This document shows positions 1 through 11,171 of a DNA stretch of 64,000 bases, in pieces; position 1 is the first letter of the stretch, and the number at the start of each line of letters is the position of its first letter. The stretch is taken from NCBI GenBank assembly GCA_002077045.2, contig KZ111156.1, positions 369,444 through 433,443 on the forward strand, written 5' to 3'. The stretch is from Rachicladosporium sp. CCFEE 5018. Lineage: Eukaryota > Ascomycota > Dothideomycetes > Cladosporiales > Cladosporiaceae. A program made the translations under genes and the position numbers. The notes beneath the pieces are model-generated. The model made no database searches. It worked only from the letters and a program-made list of their open reading frames with translations, and was not told where the DNA came from.

Positions 1-128
1 GCGCGCACTGCCAACCCTCGCCCACTCTACGCTCAGCCCCAACAACAGCAAGCGCATCGCCATCAACCGCCCTATCACCACCGATCCCAATCTTATAACC
101 CCGAAACGACCATCAACTACCTACTACC

Positions 129-1778
129 ATGTCCGGCAAACTCGACCAGTCTCTTGATGAGATCATGAAGGACACCAAGCCCACCCGCGGCCGCGGCGGC
201 CGCACTCGTGTCCAGCGTACCGCATCCGGCAAGACGACTGCGGTTGCGCCAGTCGGTGGTGTCGCCAAGAAGGCGAAGACTCCCAGGGGACCTAAGGTCG
301 CGACTGCACCTGCGGTCAGGCCTCCGATGACCGGCGAGAGCAAGATCATCGTCAACGGTCTGGTAAGCTCTACTCAACTAATTACGCATCTGCACTACCA
401 ATTACTGACCCTCACCTCAGCCTGAAGACGTAAACGAGGCGCAGATCAAGGTATGTTGAGCGAACATGACGGGACACTTGTTCCGCCAACCTTTTCCGAT
501 CGATTGTATGCGTTGAGCGACGCGAACCGCACGGATCTTTACTGGCCTGCGAAGGAGCGGGTGCTGCGAGGATATCTCGCACAGTTCGAGTGTGCAGCAG
601 GCGCCTTCCGCCGAGCATGATCGAGAATCCAGTTGCAGCAGGTGTCATAGCAAGACGCGACAGTGCTTGGCGGTGCACAGTGGCTGGCTGGCAACCAGAT
701 CCACGCTTTCCTCACTCACGCAAGAAGCCACGGAGGCCAAGTCAGTGAGCAGAGTTGGTCAAGCGCAGTGTGGAGGTTTCTTCGATTGCTCGTGCGCGCA
801 ATCGCACGACACACGACCCTGTACGCTCAGCTCATCACGGCGGACGCGTGTCCAAAAATCGTCATGGAAGGATTGAGTAGCAAGCGAGGCGTCAAGAAGT
901 GGCACACTTGGCGTCCTGCTGCTCATGACCGACTAGGCGATGAGTGGGCGATCCTGCAGGCAATGACGAAGGCAGTGTGGTGGCAATGTTGGCGGCAAGG
1001 ATGGGCATGCACGCACGATCACTCTGCTCACTGACTACCTCGCTCCGGCAACACTGTTCTAATGGCTCGATCAGAAAGGGCTCAGCCTTCGCTACTGACC
1101 GAGGCTTATACGCGCGTACCTGATCGCAATCGCAGAAGTGGACTGACATGGCTATACTCAGGATTACTTTAGCAAGACCATTGGCTTCGTCAAGCGCGCG
1201 ATGCTCACCTATGGACCAAACGGACGCAGCCGCGGTATTGCCACTATCGTTTTCAGCAACCCAGGAAGTGCCAGCAAGGCTGCGCAGGAGCTCAACGGAG
1301 TGAAGGTCGACAACCGGGCCATGAAGGTATACTGATCTTGGCTCCGATCTGCACCGGCCAGTCTCTAATACGACAACAGATCGAGGTCATCGTTGACGCG
1401 AAGAGCGTCCCCGCCCCACCAGCACCCAAGACTCTAGGCGACCGCATCTCGTAAGACGTCCATGCGCTGATTTCATCGGCTTCCAACTAACATCAATATA
1501 GTAAGCCGCGCAACGCAGCTAGGGAGACGACGAAGACCAAGCCAGCTGCTGCTGCGACGGGAGCGACGCCCGCAACGAACGGGGCCACGAAGTCTGGCAA
1601 GAAGAAGTCTGGGCGAGGTGGAAAGCCCAAGGCGAAGAGTGCTGACGAGTTAGATGCGGAGATGAAAGATTACTTCGGCGGCAACGAGGCGAACGGTGCG
1701 GTGGCGAACGGAGAGGTTCAGGCAGTTGCCGCTGCTGTCACCAACGGTGGCGACACTGGCATGGATGAGATCTCATAA
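129..1778 (+). CDS. YRA1: Yra1/ALYREF-family mRNA export adaptor, 5 exons, 258 aa
   Basis: Exons by GT-AG junctions that keep the frame: 129-362, 421-450, 1162-1326, 1380-1450 and 1502-1778 (777 nt). An N-terminal KLDQSLDEIM motif (residues 4-13) and a C-terminal LDAEMKDYF motif match the two UAP56/Sub2-binding motifs of the family. Between them is a single RRM of about residues 74-145 (RNP2-like IIVNGL; RNP1-like region SRGIATIVF), flanked by Arg/Gly- and Lys/Ala-rich linkers. Family members recruit the exporter Mex67/NXF1 to spliced mRNA in the nucleus through TREX. Three introns are 50-58 nt, but intron 2 is 711 nt. The start is the first in-frame ATG and places the Sub2-binding motif at the extreme N terminus, as in homologues. 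Identity is secure; exon ends are read by eye. Confidence 0.9.
451..1161 (+). other. Unusually long intron 2 of the YRA1 homologue (711 nt)
   Basis: Donor GTATGT at 451, acceptor TATACTCAG ending at 1161, and a likely branch site GACTGAC at 1141-1147. The other introns of this gene are 50-58 nt. It interrupts the RRM after residue 88. If retained, translation reaches a TGA two codons into the intron. No snoRNA boxes, tRNA or long conserved ORF were recognised inside. In Saccharomyces cerevisiae, YRA1 also has one unusually long intron inside the RRM and uses inefficient splicing for autoregulation. Confidence 0.8.
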
Positions 1779-3223
1779 GCGGTTGTAAGAGCTAGGGTGC
1801 AAGGAATGAGGAGAGTAACGTGGGCAACTGGAGACACGGAAGGCGCACCGTCGAACATCGGTCCTTTGCTTGGTGTGTATGAGTACAAGATTGGCAAATT
1901 GCAACGCGGGCAAGAGAAAAGGTTGTTGCAAGGTACGAAGGGTGCGAAGGAACTAGATTGACACCTTGCATATGACGGAGCGTCAGATTCTCCACCAAGC
2001 TTCACTTGCACGGCACTGCTTCGATGCCAGATGGTCTCTCCACGTTCTCGACTGCCCTTAGGATTCGCTGCTCTTTCAGTCGCTCTTCTACGGCCATGAT
2101 CATCACTCGATTGGGCCCAGGGCTCGGCATTGTAAATAGTGCGGCAGAGTAGGAGACTGGACCGGCAACCCGATCAGTGTGCCATGCCGATGCAGGTACA
2201 CACTCTGTTCGTTACCGAATGTTGACTTCTCGAGCTACGCAGCGACACCCCGGCAACTATACCTGGTGGTCGTCTTGGTTGCGACTCGGATGACATGTTC
2301 GGTTCGAGCACGCCCTTCCAAACATCCCTGTCTCTGACTGTGCTCATTTGCACAGCACTCCACTTCGGCGCGACGTACACCGAGCTGCGTGTGGAACTAA
2401 AAACACACTGAGATCAGTAATTTCGCCTGTACATTCGTGTCGCACTCGCTACGAATACAGCTTGATCCGAAATATCCAACACAGCGGACCGCATTAGCTC
2501 CACCGATCGCTGGTGTGCAGGCTGATGTGGCCAAAATCCTCGGACCTTCCATTGTAAGGTGACACGCCAATAACGCATGCCCGCACCAAATCACCGGGCA
2601 AGCTCAGCAACATGATGTAAGCATCTTTTTATATTGTGTTTTGACATGCATATTTTGTACCCCGCGGTGCGCTTCCATTCCGACATCGACCAGAATGGGC
2701 CAGAATGGGCATATCGATGCATCTTCTTCTCGTCATGGTCATGCCGCCTGACTACAATCATGTTCCAAATAGTAGCTTACGAGAGCAACATCAATCGATG
2801 AAGCCAAGAGCCCACGGGTCTCGCGAGTGCGTCCGGTCCATCAGTCCAGGCGCGGTCGATGGGTGGCGTTGTCACCCTTCCAGAGCTTGCCCCGCACCCG
2901 CACACCCCTCACTAGTATCCTGATCCACGTCGCCGAGGACCATTCACAACGCGTGTACAGCTCGATAACCCGCGCATCTGAGACCCTTGCGAGCGAGAAC
3001 CGCTCGAGTGGAGAAGCACTGTGGACCGCCAGATCTACAGAGGTAATTCCCGGGACCGTCGTCCGCAACGAGCAGAAGCGTGTCTCGAACTAGAGTCTCC
3101 TACTTAACCCCGCTGCTGCCCGGAAGCCGTCTCCTTCTCTCCTCTCCATACCTGTCGCTGCGCGATACAACTCTCTGTACATCTTTCCAATTAAGCCAAA
3201 AGTCTTTCAATCGTATACCCATC
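1779..3223. other. Gene-free interval between YRA1 and aldA
   Basis: About 1.4 kb, including the YRA1 3' UTR and the aldA promoter. Only short ORFs of no recognisable family on either strand. A 10-bp direct repeat (CCAGAATGGG) occurs twice near 2690-2710. Nothing else supportable was seen. Confidence 0.5.
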
Positions 3224-4891
3224 ATGTCTGGTGTTTCCGTACAGCTCGAGACGCCGCACTCTGGCAAGTATGAGCAGCCAACTGGCCTGTAAGTGATGAT
3301 AACAATGAATGAACTTCACTTTCGATCGACTGACAGCATCAATCAGGTTCATCAACAACGAGTTCGTCAAAGGTGTAGACGGCCGCACATTCGAGGTCAT
3401 CAACCCTTCAACCGAAGAAGTCATCACCTCCGTCCACGAGGCCTCAGAGAAGGATGTCGACATTGCCGTGGCAGCTGCCCGCAAGGCATTCGAAGGCCCA
3501 TGGAGACAAGAGACACCCGAGAACCGTGGCAAACTGCTCGTGAAGCTCGCAGACCTGTTTGAGAAGAACCTCGATCTCTTGGCCGCAGTGGAGTCGCTCG
3601 ATAACGGCAAGGCTATCTCCATGGCCAAGGTCGATATCAGCATGTGCGCTGGCTGCTTGAGGTACTACGGTGGCTGGGCAGACAAGATCGAGGGCAAGGT
3701 CATTGACACGACACCTGATACCTTCAACTACATCCGCAAGGAGCCCATTGGTGTTTGCGGACAGGTACGCTAGTGTGCATATCCGAGGTAGAGGGCCTTC
3801 CACTGACAAGAATCCCAGATCATCCCGTGGAACTTCCCCTTGCTCATGTGGGCATGGAAGATCGGCCCTGCGATCGCCTGCGGTAACACTGTCGTCTTGA
3901 AGACCGCTGAGCAGACTCCTCTCGGTGGTCTCGTCGCCGCAAAGCTCATTAAGGAGGCTGGCTTCCCGCCAGGTGTCGTAAACATCCTCTCCGGTTTCGG
4001 CAAGGTCGCCGGTGCCGCCATCGCCTCGCACATGGACGTCGACAAGGTCGCCTTCACCGGCTCCACTGTTGTCGGTCGCCAGATCATGAAGGCCGCAGCC
4101 GGCTCCAACTTGAAGAAGGTCACCCTCGAGCTCGGTGGCAAGTCGCCTAACATCGTCTTCGAGGATGCCGACATTGACAACGCCATCTCGTGGGTCAACT
4201 TCGGTATCTTCTTCAACCACGGCCAGTGCTGCTGCGCTGGTTCCCGCGTGTACGTGCAAGAGAGCATCTACGACAAGTTTGTCGAGAAGTTCAAGGCGCG
4301 CGCGCAGAAGAACGTCGTTGGCGACCCATTCGGACAGGACACCTTCCAGGGCCCGCAAGTGTCGCAAGTCCAGTTTGACCGCATCATGAACTACATCAAG
4401 CAGGGCAAGGATGCCGGCGCGACTGTCGAGACCGGCGGCAACCGCAAGGGCGACAAGGGTTTCTTCATCGAGCCCACCATCTTCTCCAACGTCACTGAGG
4501 ACATGAAGATCGTGCAGGAGGAGATCTTCGGCCCCGTGTGCTCCATCTCCAAGTTCAAGACCAAGGAGGACGCCATTCGCGTTGGTAACTCGACGACCTA
4601 CGGTCTCGCTGCTGCCGTGCACACGAAGAACCTCAACACTGCTATTGAGGTGTCGAACGCGCTTAAAGCCGGAACTGTGTGTATAGTATTGTCTGAATAC
4701 ATACCTACAGTTATAACTGACTTTAAGCTTTCTAGGTCTGGGTCAACTCGTACAACACGCTCCACCACCAGATGCCATTCGGTGGCTTCAAGGAGTCGGG
4801 TATTGGCCGTGAGTTGGGCGAGGCTGCGCTTGACAACTACACGCAGACCAAGACTGTGTCGATCCGTCTCGGTGATGCGCTCTTCGGTTAG
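3224..4891 (+). CDS. aldA: NAD(P)+-dependent aldehyde dehydrogenase, aldA type, 498 aa
   Basis: Exons 3224-3288, 3347-3764, 3819-4676 and 4736-4891 give 498 codons, the usual length of cytosolic fungal ALDHs. The protein oxidises aldehydes such as acetaldehyde to acids. Visible landmarks are the PWNFP motif after residue 160, the ELGGK motif with the general-base Glu near residue 264, and the [13 protein letters not shown] motif with the catalytic Cys near residues 298-300. The N terminus (YEQPTGLFINNEFV) matches the Aspergillus aldA type and carries no mitochondrial presequence, so a cytosolic enzyme for ethanol or acetaldehyde use is likely. The last donor is a less usual GTGTGT, chosen because it alone keeps the frame into the acceptor at 4735. 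Promoter control cannot be read from the sequence. Confidence 0.95.
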
Positions 4892-5043
4892 ATACCTTGA
4901 TGAGCTGGCAAATATAATGAATGTTCATGTATCTATGTATGAAACACAGGTTCAACACAGCGCACTACCTGTGATTACTTCGCGGAGCGTTCAAGTGTCA
5001 CAACGTAGCGTGTTCGTGCATAGGGTTTGAGGCGGTCATATGT

Positions 5044-5643
5044 TCATGGATGTAAAGGATCATAGTAATCTCTCTCGGGCATCCTTAACACCTGATTCTC
5101 CTGCTCCGCCGCGTGCAACCTCTCCGTCAGACTCCGGTTTGCGGCCTCACTGCTCGCTAGCTCCGTCGTTGTAGCATCAATCCGCCTCGACGCCGCCTTC
5201 AACCTAATTCCAAGCTTTTCTACCTTCTCCTCTGCCCTCTTCGCCTCCCTTAGCTCCCTTCTCATCTGTAGAGCCCCCTCTTCGTTCGGTTTTAGAGCCG
5301 TCGCTCTCTGCTTTAATCCTAGAGCTAACCGCATCCGCTGCAATCGCCGTTTTTCGATCTTAAACCCATCGCTCGCGAGGATCCGTAGGGTTTCGACATC
5401 GGAGCACTGAACCTGGTAGTGTAGCTGTGTGATACGCGCGTTTAGGTCGTGGTCTTTGGCGTACTTGATGCTAGTGCTTATACCAGCGTCGGAGAGGAAC
5501 TTCCGTAGTGTGCGGCTCTCGAGTTTGACGTTATGGAGGGACGCTAATCGCGCGATGACCTCTGGGTGGTGCAGCTTCTCGTCCTCGATCCAGGTGCGGA
5601 TTTCGTCGGTGTAGGGCTCGAGGTGGATCTTGAGGCGCGGCAT
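5044..5643 (-). CDS. Orphan protein with N-terminal helix-turn-helix-like segment and coiled coil, 199 aa
   Basis: A single uninterrupted ORF from ATG at 5643. Residues 1-56 (starting MPRLKIHLEPYTDEI, later SRTLRKFLSDAGIS) have the pattern of the short HTH-type segment found at the N terminus of many fungal Clr5-like or integrase-domain proteins. Residues 115-190 are charged and heptad-like, with many Arg, Glu, Ala and Leu, and probably form a coiled coil. No DDE or integrase catalytic region follows. It may be a small DNA-binding protein or the N-terminal remnant of a transposon-related gene. It lies 152 bp beyond the aldA stop in convergent orientation. Function unknown; ORF length and compositional order make it likelier than a chance ORF. 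Confidence 0.5.
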   Translation of the reverse strand: MPRLKIHLEPYTDEIRTWIEDEKLHHPEVIARLASLHNVKLESRTLRKFLSDAGISTSIKYAKDHDLNARITQLHYQVQCSDVETLRILASDGFKIEKRRLQRMRLALGLKQRATALKPNEEGALQMRRELREAKRAEEKVEKLGIRLKAASRRIDATTTELASSEAANRSLTERLHAAEQENQVLRMPERDYYDPLHP

Positions 5644-6005
5644 GTTGGAGGAGCGGAAGGACGGGGCATTTGATGTTGGGGCTCAGGTTTGCGCTCAGCG
5701 GGGAGGTAGCTCTGCTGTGTTCGCAGGTTTGTAGCGTAGATTCATGCACGTAGTCACGATGGAACTACTTTGTAGAGAGCGCCGCCTTACCCATGGTCCA
5801 GGTGAGACAGTCAGACCAGATCGTATCCAAACCAGACACGACGCACACCTTGATACGTAAGGTAAAAGTGGTACCAGAAGGTTGAAGTTCATACGTTGTT
5901 GTCATGGGATATGTCAGAAGCCAACGCATTTAGAGTTAATGACTTGTAGGTCATTGGTCTATTGACATTCACGGGCCTTACACTCGACACTGATCGCTAT
6001 TGACA
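5644..6005. other. Divergent intergenic region between the orphan ORF and the DUF924 gene
   Basis: 362 bp that would hold both 5' ends. No motif beyond scattered AT-rich runs was recognised. Confidence 0.4.
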
Positions 6006-6923
6006 ATGCTTCCGTCACGACTGCTACGGCGAGCTGCCTTGCTCAATCTCCATATGATACCGAGTTTTGCTCGCGCGCAGTCCGCCATGGCGTCGCCTCT
6101 CTACACCCTGGACAAAAGCCACTTCAATTCCGAGCTCTACAAAAGCCTTAGAGATCTTTGGTTCCCTGGCATGGAGAACGCCACTTCTGCTAGCAAGGAA
6201 GCGATTCAACGCTGGTTCGGCATGGGCCTCTCGGACGCGCAGAAGGAAGACTTCGACTCCCAGTGCCATGGACTTGCGATTTCGGCTCTGAATTCCATCT
6301 CGCCATCGACCATTAGCTTGCCACCCTTCACCAATTACGAGGGTGACATCTCCAGATCTTCTGAGCTGGCTGGACCACTACTGACCGAAGTCCGCGATGC
6401 ACAGGCAAAGGATCCAAAGGCCGGGACGGAGACGCTTCTCAGCTTGATCTTATTGCTAGACCAAATGCCTCGAAATATTTATCGCACCCCATCCCAACTG
6501 CCCTTAGTGTACGATCATTACGATCGCCTCGCTCTCTCCCTGCTCTATTCTGCCATGTCCCTCCCCCAAAATCCTGTTGACAATCCTTTCTTCAAACGCC
6601 GTCCGGTCTATACACAGTGGCTCCTGATGCCTCTGATACACGCCGAGCACATCCCCTCTCACGCACTGTGGGAGAAGTACACGGATGAGATTGAGCTGCT
6701 GGTCAAGGAGGCTGGTGACCAGGAGGCTCTGGACTTCCTTGCACAGGGGAGGAAGTCCCAGAAGCAGCATGTGGAGATTCTGAGGAAATTCGGAAGGTAC
6801 CCTCATCGAAATGAGGGGTTGGGAAGGAAGAGTACGGAGGAGGAAGTGGAGTGGCTGAAGACTGGGGAGACGTTTGGTGTGGCGAAGAAAGGAGAGGAGG
6901 CGAATGCGAAGGTTGAGCTGTAG
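6006..6923 (+). CDS. DUF924-family protein, possibly mitochondrial, 305 aa
   Basis: Single exon. Start taken at the ATG at 6006; the codon two before it is TTG, not ATG. The first 25 residues are rich in Arg, Leu and Ala with no acidic residue (MLPSRLLRRAALLNLHMIPS), which resembles a mitochondrial targeting peptide; a second Met at residue 22 or 29 could give a form without it. The core has the DUF924 layout: WFP near residue 50, RWFGMG, the LSLILLLDQMPRNIYR motif near residue 155, and an H-W-LMPL-H-E segment near residues 205-215, followed by RFGRYPHRN. The family is predicted to be helical and TPR-like; its biochemical role is not established. It is convergent with the transhydrogenase gene, 285 bp away. 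Confidence 0.85.
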   Translation: MLPSRLLRRAALLNLHMIPSFARAQSAMASPLYTLDKSHFNSELYKSLRDLWFPGMENATSASKEAIQRWFGMGLSDAQKEDFDSQCHGLAISALNSISPSTISLPPFTNYEGDISRSSELAGPLLTEVRDAQAKDPKAGTETLLSLILLLDQMPRNIYRTPSQLPLVYDHYDRLALSLLYSAMSLPQNPVDNPFFKRRPVYTQWLLMPLIHAEHIPSHALWEKYTDEIELLVKEAGDQEALDFLAQGRKSQKQHVEILRKFGRYPHRNEGLGRKSTEEEVEWLKTGETFGVAKKGEEANAKVEL

Positions 6924-7208
6924 GGACCCTGCGCTTTGAACGCGATCAAGGTTTTCCTGACAGTCCGGCGACGCTATTGCCACGACTCGACACGCGTGCA
7001 GGCCACACCGCGCATCGACACCGCATTGCGCCACAGCTGTGCAGTGCAGAGAGCCCAAGGACCGCAAAGCTTGCGGCCAAGTCGTGCACATGAAACGAGG
7101 CGCAGAGGTTGAAGCAACGCGCATCGAAGATGCTAATGCAATCGTCTGAAAGCAATACCTGCACACATCGGACGCCGATCTAGATGCTTGGACCTTCGGA
7201 TTTGGTCC

Positions 7209-10200
7209 TTACTTCGAAGCATCAAGTGCAGCCTTGATTGCATCACATGTTGCCTTCGCATCACCGAACAGCATCTTCGTATTTGGTTGATAGAACATAC
7301 TGTTCGGGAGGTCCTGAAATTAATCAGCGTCGAGCACAGGGGGTAGATATTGGCCCGAGGAAGTCTTACTGCGTAACCGCTGCCCATACCACGCTTCATG
7401 ACAATGACCTGCTTGCTCTTATAGGCATTGATGATAGGCATGCCTGCGATTGGGCTACAATTGTTGTCAGCATACTGGTCAGCGGGAGAAGAGCACCAGA
7501 CTTACCTGTCCTTCTCGAGTGCAACGGGATTGACCGTGTCGTTCGCACGGATGACGAGCGTCACATCGACATCATCAAAGCCCTCTTCGTTGATCTCATC
7601 CATCTCCAGGACGATATCGTATGGCACGTTAGCCTCGGCGAGGAGGACGTTGCATTGACCTGGCATTCGTCCAGCGACCGGATGGATCGCAAACTTCACC
7701 TCCACACCTTCGGCGCGGAGGTACGCCACAAAGTCTGCGATCGGATATTGCGCCTTGGCGACGGCCATGCCATAGCCCACGACAATCACCACCTTCTGGG
7801 CGTCTTTGAGAGAAGTGACTGTCTCGTCGACGGTCGTCTGTGTGATTTCTCCCTCCATCTTGAAGTCTGTCTTCGCGGGCGCCGCGATGCCTCCGAACAG
7901 CACATTCGTAATGCTGCGATTCATGGCAACGCACATGATGTACGACAAGATCGAGCCAGAGACACCGATCAAAGAGCCGACCGTCGTCAGGATCGGCGAG
8001 TTGAGCATGAATCCTTCGGCCACAAGCGCGAAGCCTGAGTATGCATTCAGCACGGTAATGACGACAGGCATGTCTGCTCCGCCGATGGCAGCTGTGGTCG
8101 TGAAGCCTTTGGCGAAGCTGAAGGCGGTGTTGGCGGCAAGACAGCCGGCGGCGATGACTGGCGCGCCCGGGGCCATCGTCAAGAATGCGCCGAAAGTCGC
8201 TATATTGGAGCCTAGGAGGCCGATATTGATGAGATGTCGACCCGGCAGAATCGTCGGGCGTGAACTCATGCGACCGGAGAGCTTCATGAAGGCGACGATG
8301 CTGCCTGTGAACGTAACGCCGCCAATGAGCACGCCGAGATAGGCTGTGACCATGTGAAGCGCATCGAGGTGTGATACCGCTGCCATCACGGAGCCGATAC
8401 TTGTCAATACAGCTGCAAGGCCGACGACTGAGTGTAGAGCAGCGACCATCTGCGGCAGCTCAGTGGGAGTGATCCGACGAGCTACGAGGGCGCCTATGAT
8501 GCTACCGATACCGGCTACGCCAGCCCACTGCACCAGAGTCTCGACGGGGAACCCGACGGCAGCCAAGGATGCTAGAACACCAGAACCCACACCTAGCATA
8601 CCAAGGATGTTGCCAGCGCGTGCAGTTGCTTGGCTAGCGAGTCCAGTGAGTGAGCCAATGCACAGGATACTGGAGACGAGATAGCCAGCCTGGACCAGTC
8701 CACCTAAGCCGGTACTAGCTGCTGCAATGAAACCGCCGCCAAAGAGGACGGCCGGCAGAGTGTACAGCCATGCATACTCGGGCCTATATGTTTTATCAGC
8801 GATTTAGTCAGTCTGACGGGGCAAGTGACTTACGGATCAGTACGTCGTCGGAACATGTCAAGCATCCGCTTGCTGATTATGAAGCCACCTGACACATTTA
8901 CGAAAGCCAACAAGACGGATGCTGCTCCTAGAAACTGCGGTATCGTCTGCGGCAGGTATCCACCTCCCATGATGAAGAAGCCACCGATACCGACCATACC
9001 GGAGATAGCATTCGTGACACTCATCAGTGGGCTATGCAGCGCTGGCTGTACACCCCATACTACTCGATAGCCGATCAATGCTGCCAGACTGAAAGTAAAG
9101 AAGTTGCCCATGAACAGAGGTCCAGTATACTTGCCCAGTGCAAGCGCTGTGCCCATACCTCCGGTCACCGTAGACACTTCGCGAACGGCCTTTTGCCAGG
9201 GTGTCACTGCTTTAGTCTCCTCCTTCGCTACTTCCGCAGGCTTTGCTGCCGGTGCTGGGGGCGCGATAGGTGGTAGTGCCGGGATGAGCTCGCCGTTGTG
9301 AGTGACGATCGATCTGCGAACGACCTCATCTTTCATATCGATCCCGAAGTGACCCTCCTTGGGCGAGATGGAGAGCAGGAACTTAGTAATATTGTTTGAG
9401 TATAGTGTTGATGCCTGGGTAGGCAGTCTTGAAGGCAGATCAGTGTAGCCGATTACTGTCACACCCTTGTAGTCCGTGAGTTGGCCGGGAACAGTGATCT
9501 CGCAATTACCTCCGTTCTCAGCTGCTAGATCAACAATGACTGATCCAGGCTTCATGGCAGACACCATCTCCTCGGTCAGCAGAGTGGGCGCTGGACGGCC
9601 TGGGATCAGCGCCGTGGTGATGATGATGTCGACCTCCTTCGCCTGCTCAAGGAACAACGCCATCTCTGCATCGTGAAACTCCTTCGACATCACCTTCGCA
9701 TACCCGCCACCTCCCGAGCCATCTTCCTTGACGGAGACCTCAACAAATTCGGCGCCCAGTGACTGGACCTGCTCTCGTGCTGCAGATCTCGTATCGAACC
9801 CTCTGACGATGGCTCCCATTCGACGTGCAGTAGCAATGGCACTCAAGCCTGCCACACCAGCTCCAATGACTAGCACCTTGCAAGGCGGGATTTTCCCAGC
9901 AGCAGTCGTCTGGCCAGTCATATACCGTCCGAAGTGATTACTAGCCTCAAGCACAGCTTTGTAGCCCGCAATATTAGCCATAGAACTCAGCACATCGAAC
10001 GTCTGTGCCCTCGTGATTCTGGGTATCATGTCCATAGAGAAGCTTGTCAGTCCTTTCCTCACCATCGAATCAACCACAGGCTTGTTGCGATCGATGTTCG
10101 GCTGTAGCGTGCCTATCAATACACCACCCTTCCGGAAGCCCTCCAGATAGTTGTTGGTCCCTACGAGTCCACGAGAAGTGATCCGAGGTGGCCGGATCTT

Positions 10201-10608
10201 GAGGATGATGTTGCTGTCGTACCAGACTCGACTGGCGTTCACCAGGGTGGCACCTGCTTCTTCATACGCGTGGCCAGAGAATTGTGCTGCGAAGCCGGCG
10301 CCGTTCTCGATCAGAACCTGCTTGAAGCCTTTCTTTAGAAGTAAGGCGGCGTTTTGGGGAGTCATTGCTACGCGACGCTCGCCAGAGCGAACCTCGAGGG
10401 GCACGCCGATGGTCAGCTCGCTGTAGGGCGTCGAGATTACAGGCTCGACCTCCGGCGAGGGCGAAGCCTGGGTAGCTTCTTGGTGCCATCGCGTACTGGT
10501 GTGAAGTTCCCTCAGTGCTGGAATGAGTACACCTCTCGCTCCAGCAGCGGGTGATCGCCGTAGTAGCCCGCGAGCTGTATGGCTCGCAGGCCTCGCACAG
10601 GGCCACAT
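7209..10608 (-). CDS. NNT: Mitochondrial NAD(P) transhydrogenase (proton-translocating), 1080 aa
   Basis: Exons on the minus strand: 10608-8834, 8783-7506, 7454-7370 and 7313-7209, giving 3243 nt with frame kept across introns of 50-56 nt. Couples hydride transfer from NADH to NADP+ with proton re-entry across the inner membrane. The first ~45 residues are Arg/Ala-rich with no acidic residues until a likely cleavage region, fitting a presequence. Residues ~60-440 form the NAD-binding alanine dehydrogenase/PNT domain (VLVIGAGVAGLSAI). A multi-helix membrane region spans ~490-860. The C-terminal NADP-binding domain contains VVIVVGYGMAVA, HPVAGRMPGQCNVLLAEA and MKRGMGSGYA. Single-chain fusion of the alpha and beta parts is the normal eukaryotic form. 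All recognised key motifs are present. Confidence 0.95.
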
Positions 10609-11171
10609 GATTGTGGCTACTCAGTGGCTATCATCCAGATGAATGCAGGCTGCCGCTCCAGGGGAAGATGCAATGTCGTGCCACGCGGCTTTCGCGAGTT
10701 GTGTGTCGTTCAGACGAATGTCACTTCCTCACTGGGGTACAACAGTGTGGCCTCTCGATCGCGCAGTGCATACCCGTACGCAGGTACAACGACACCTACA
10801 TGTGCATGGCAAAGTCAGATCACAAAGTGAAGTACCTGAGGCGCAATGTGACAAGACGCGCCTCCTCACTGTTTAGCCTGACTCGGCACGGCTTGTGACT
10901 TGCCGACGGTACGAGTGGGCGCGTGGAAGTCGTGTTGTGCATGGAAGAAGGTACCTCGAGACCTGCCGGATGTGGAAGAGGGTTTGAAGAACGTGGAGTG
11001 ACATTGTGGGGGAAGCACGCGGGGTATGCGGGGGTGAAAGTCAGTAAGCACGTGAGTGCGCAGCGTACCAGCGAAGTGCTCTGTTATGTTTACTATAAGC
11101 AAGGCTGTGATTCGCCCTCTTCAAGCAAAACCACCGCGGGTAGGGCTATGACAAAAGCGATGTCAGCAAGC
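10609..11171. other. Intergenic region upstream of NNT and downstream of SCC2
   Basis: 563 bp holding the NNT promoter (minus strand) and the SCC2 3' end. No ORF of recognisable family and no clear regulatory motif. Confidence 0.4.

Noticed and set aside
451..1161. snoRNA inside the long YRA1 intron
   Set aside because: Looked for box C/D and H/ACA patterns; only partial matches (for example GCGATGAG near 938) and no convincing pairing.
3444..4622. 392-codon ORF antisense to aldA
   Set aside because: Lies wholly opposite the conserved ALDH exons; its Leu/Asp/Val/Glu-rich composition is what complementary third-position bias produces.
7238..8038. 266-codon plus-strand ORF opposite NNT exons
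   Set aside because: Antisense shadow; it crosses NNT introns and resembles no family.
10611..10898. Overlapping short ORFs upstream of NNT
   Set aside because: Three frames open at once with no family resemblance; more likely promoter sequence.
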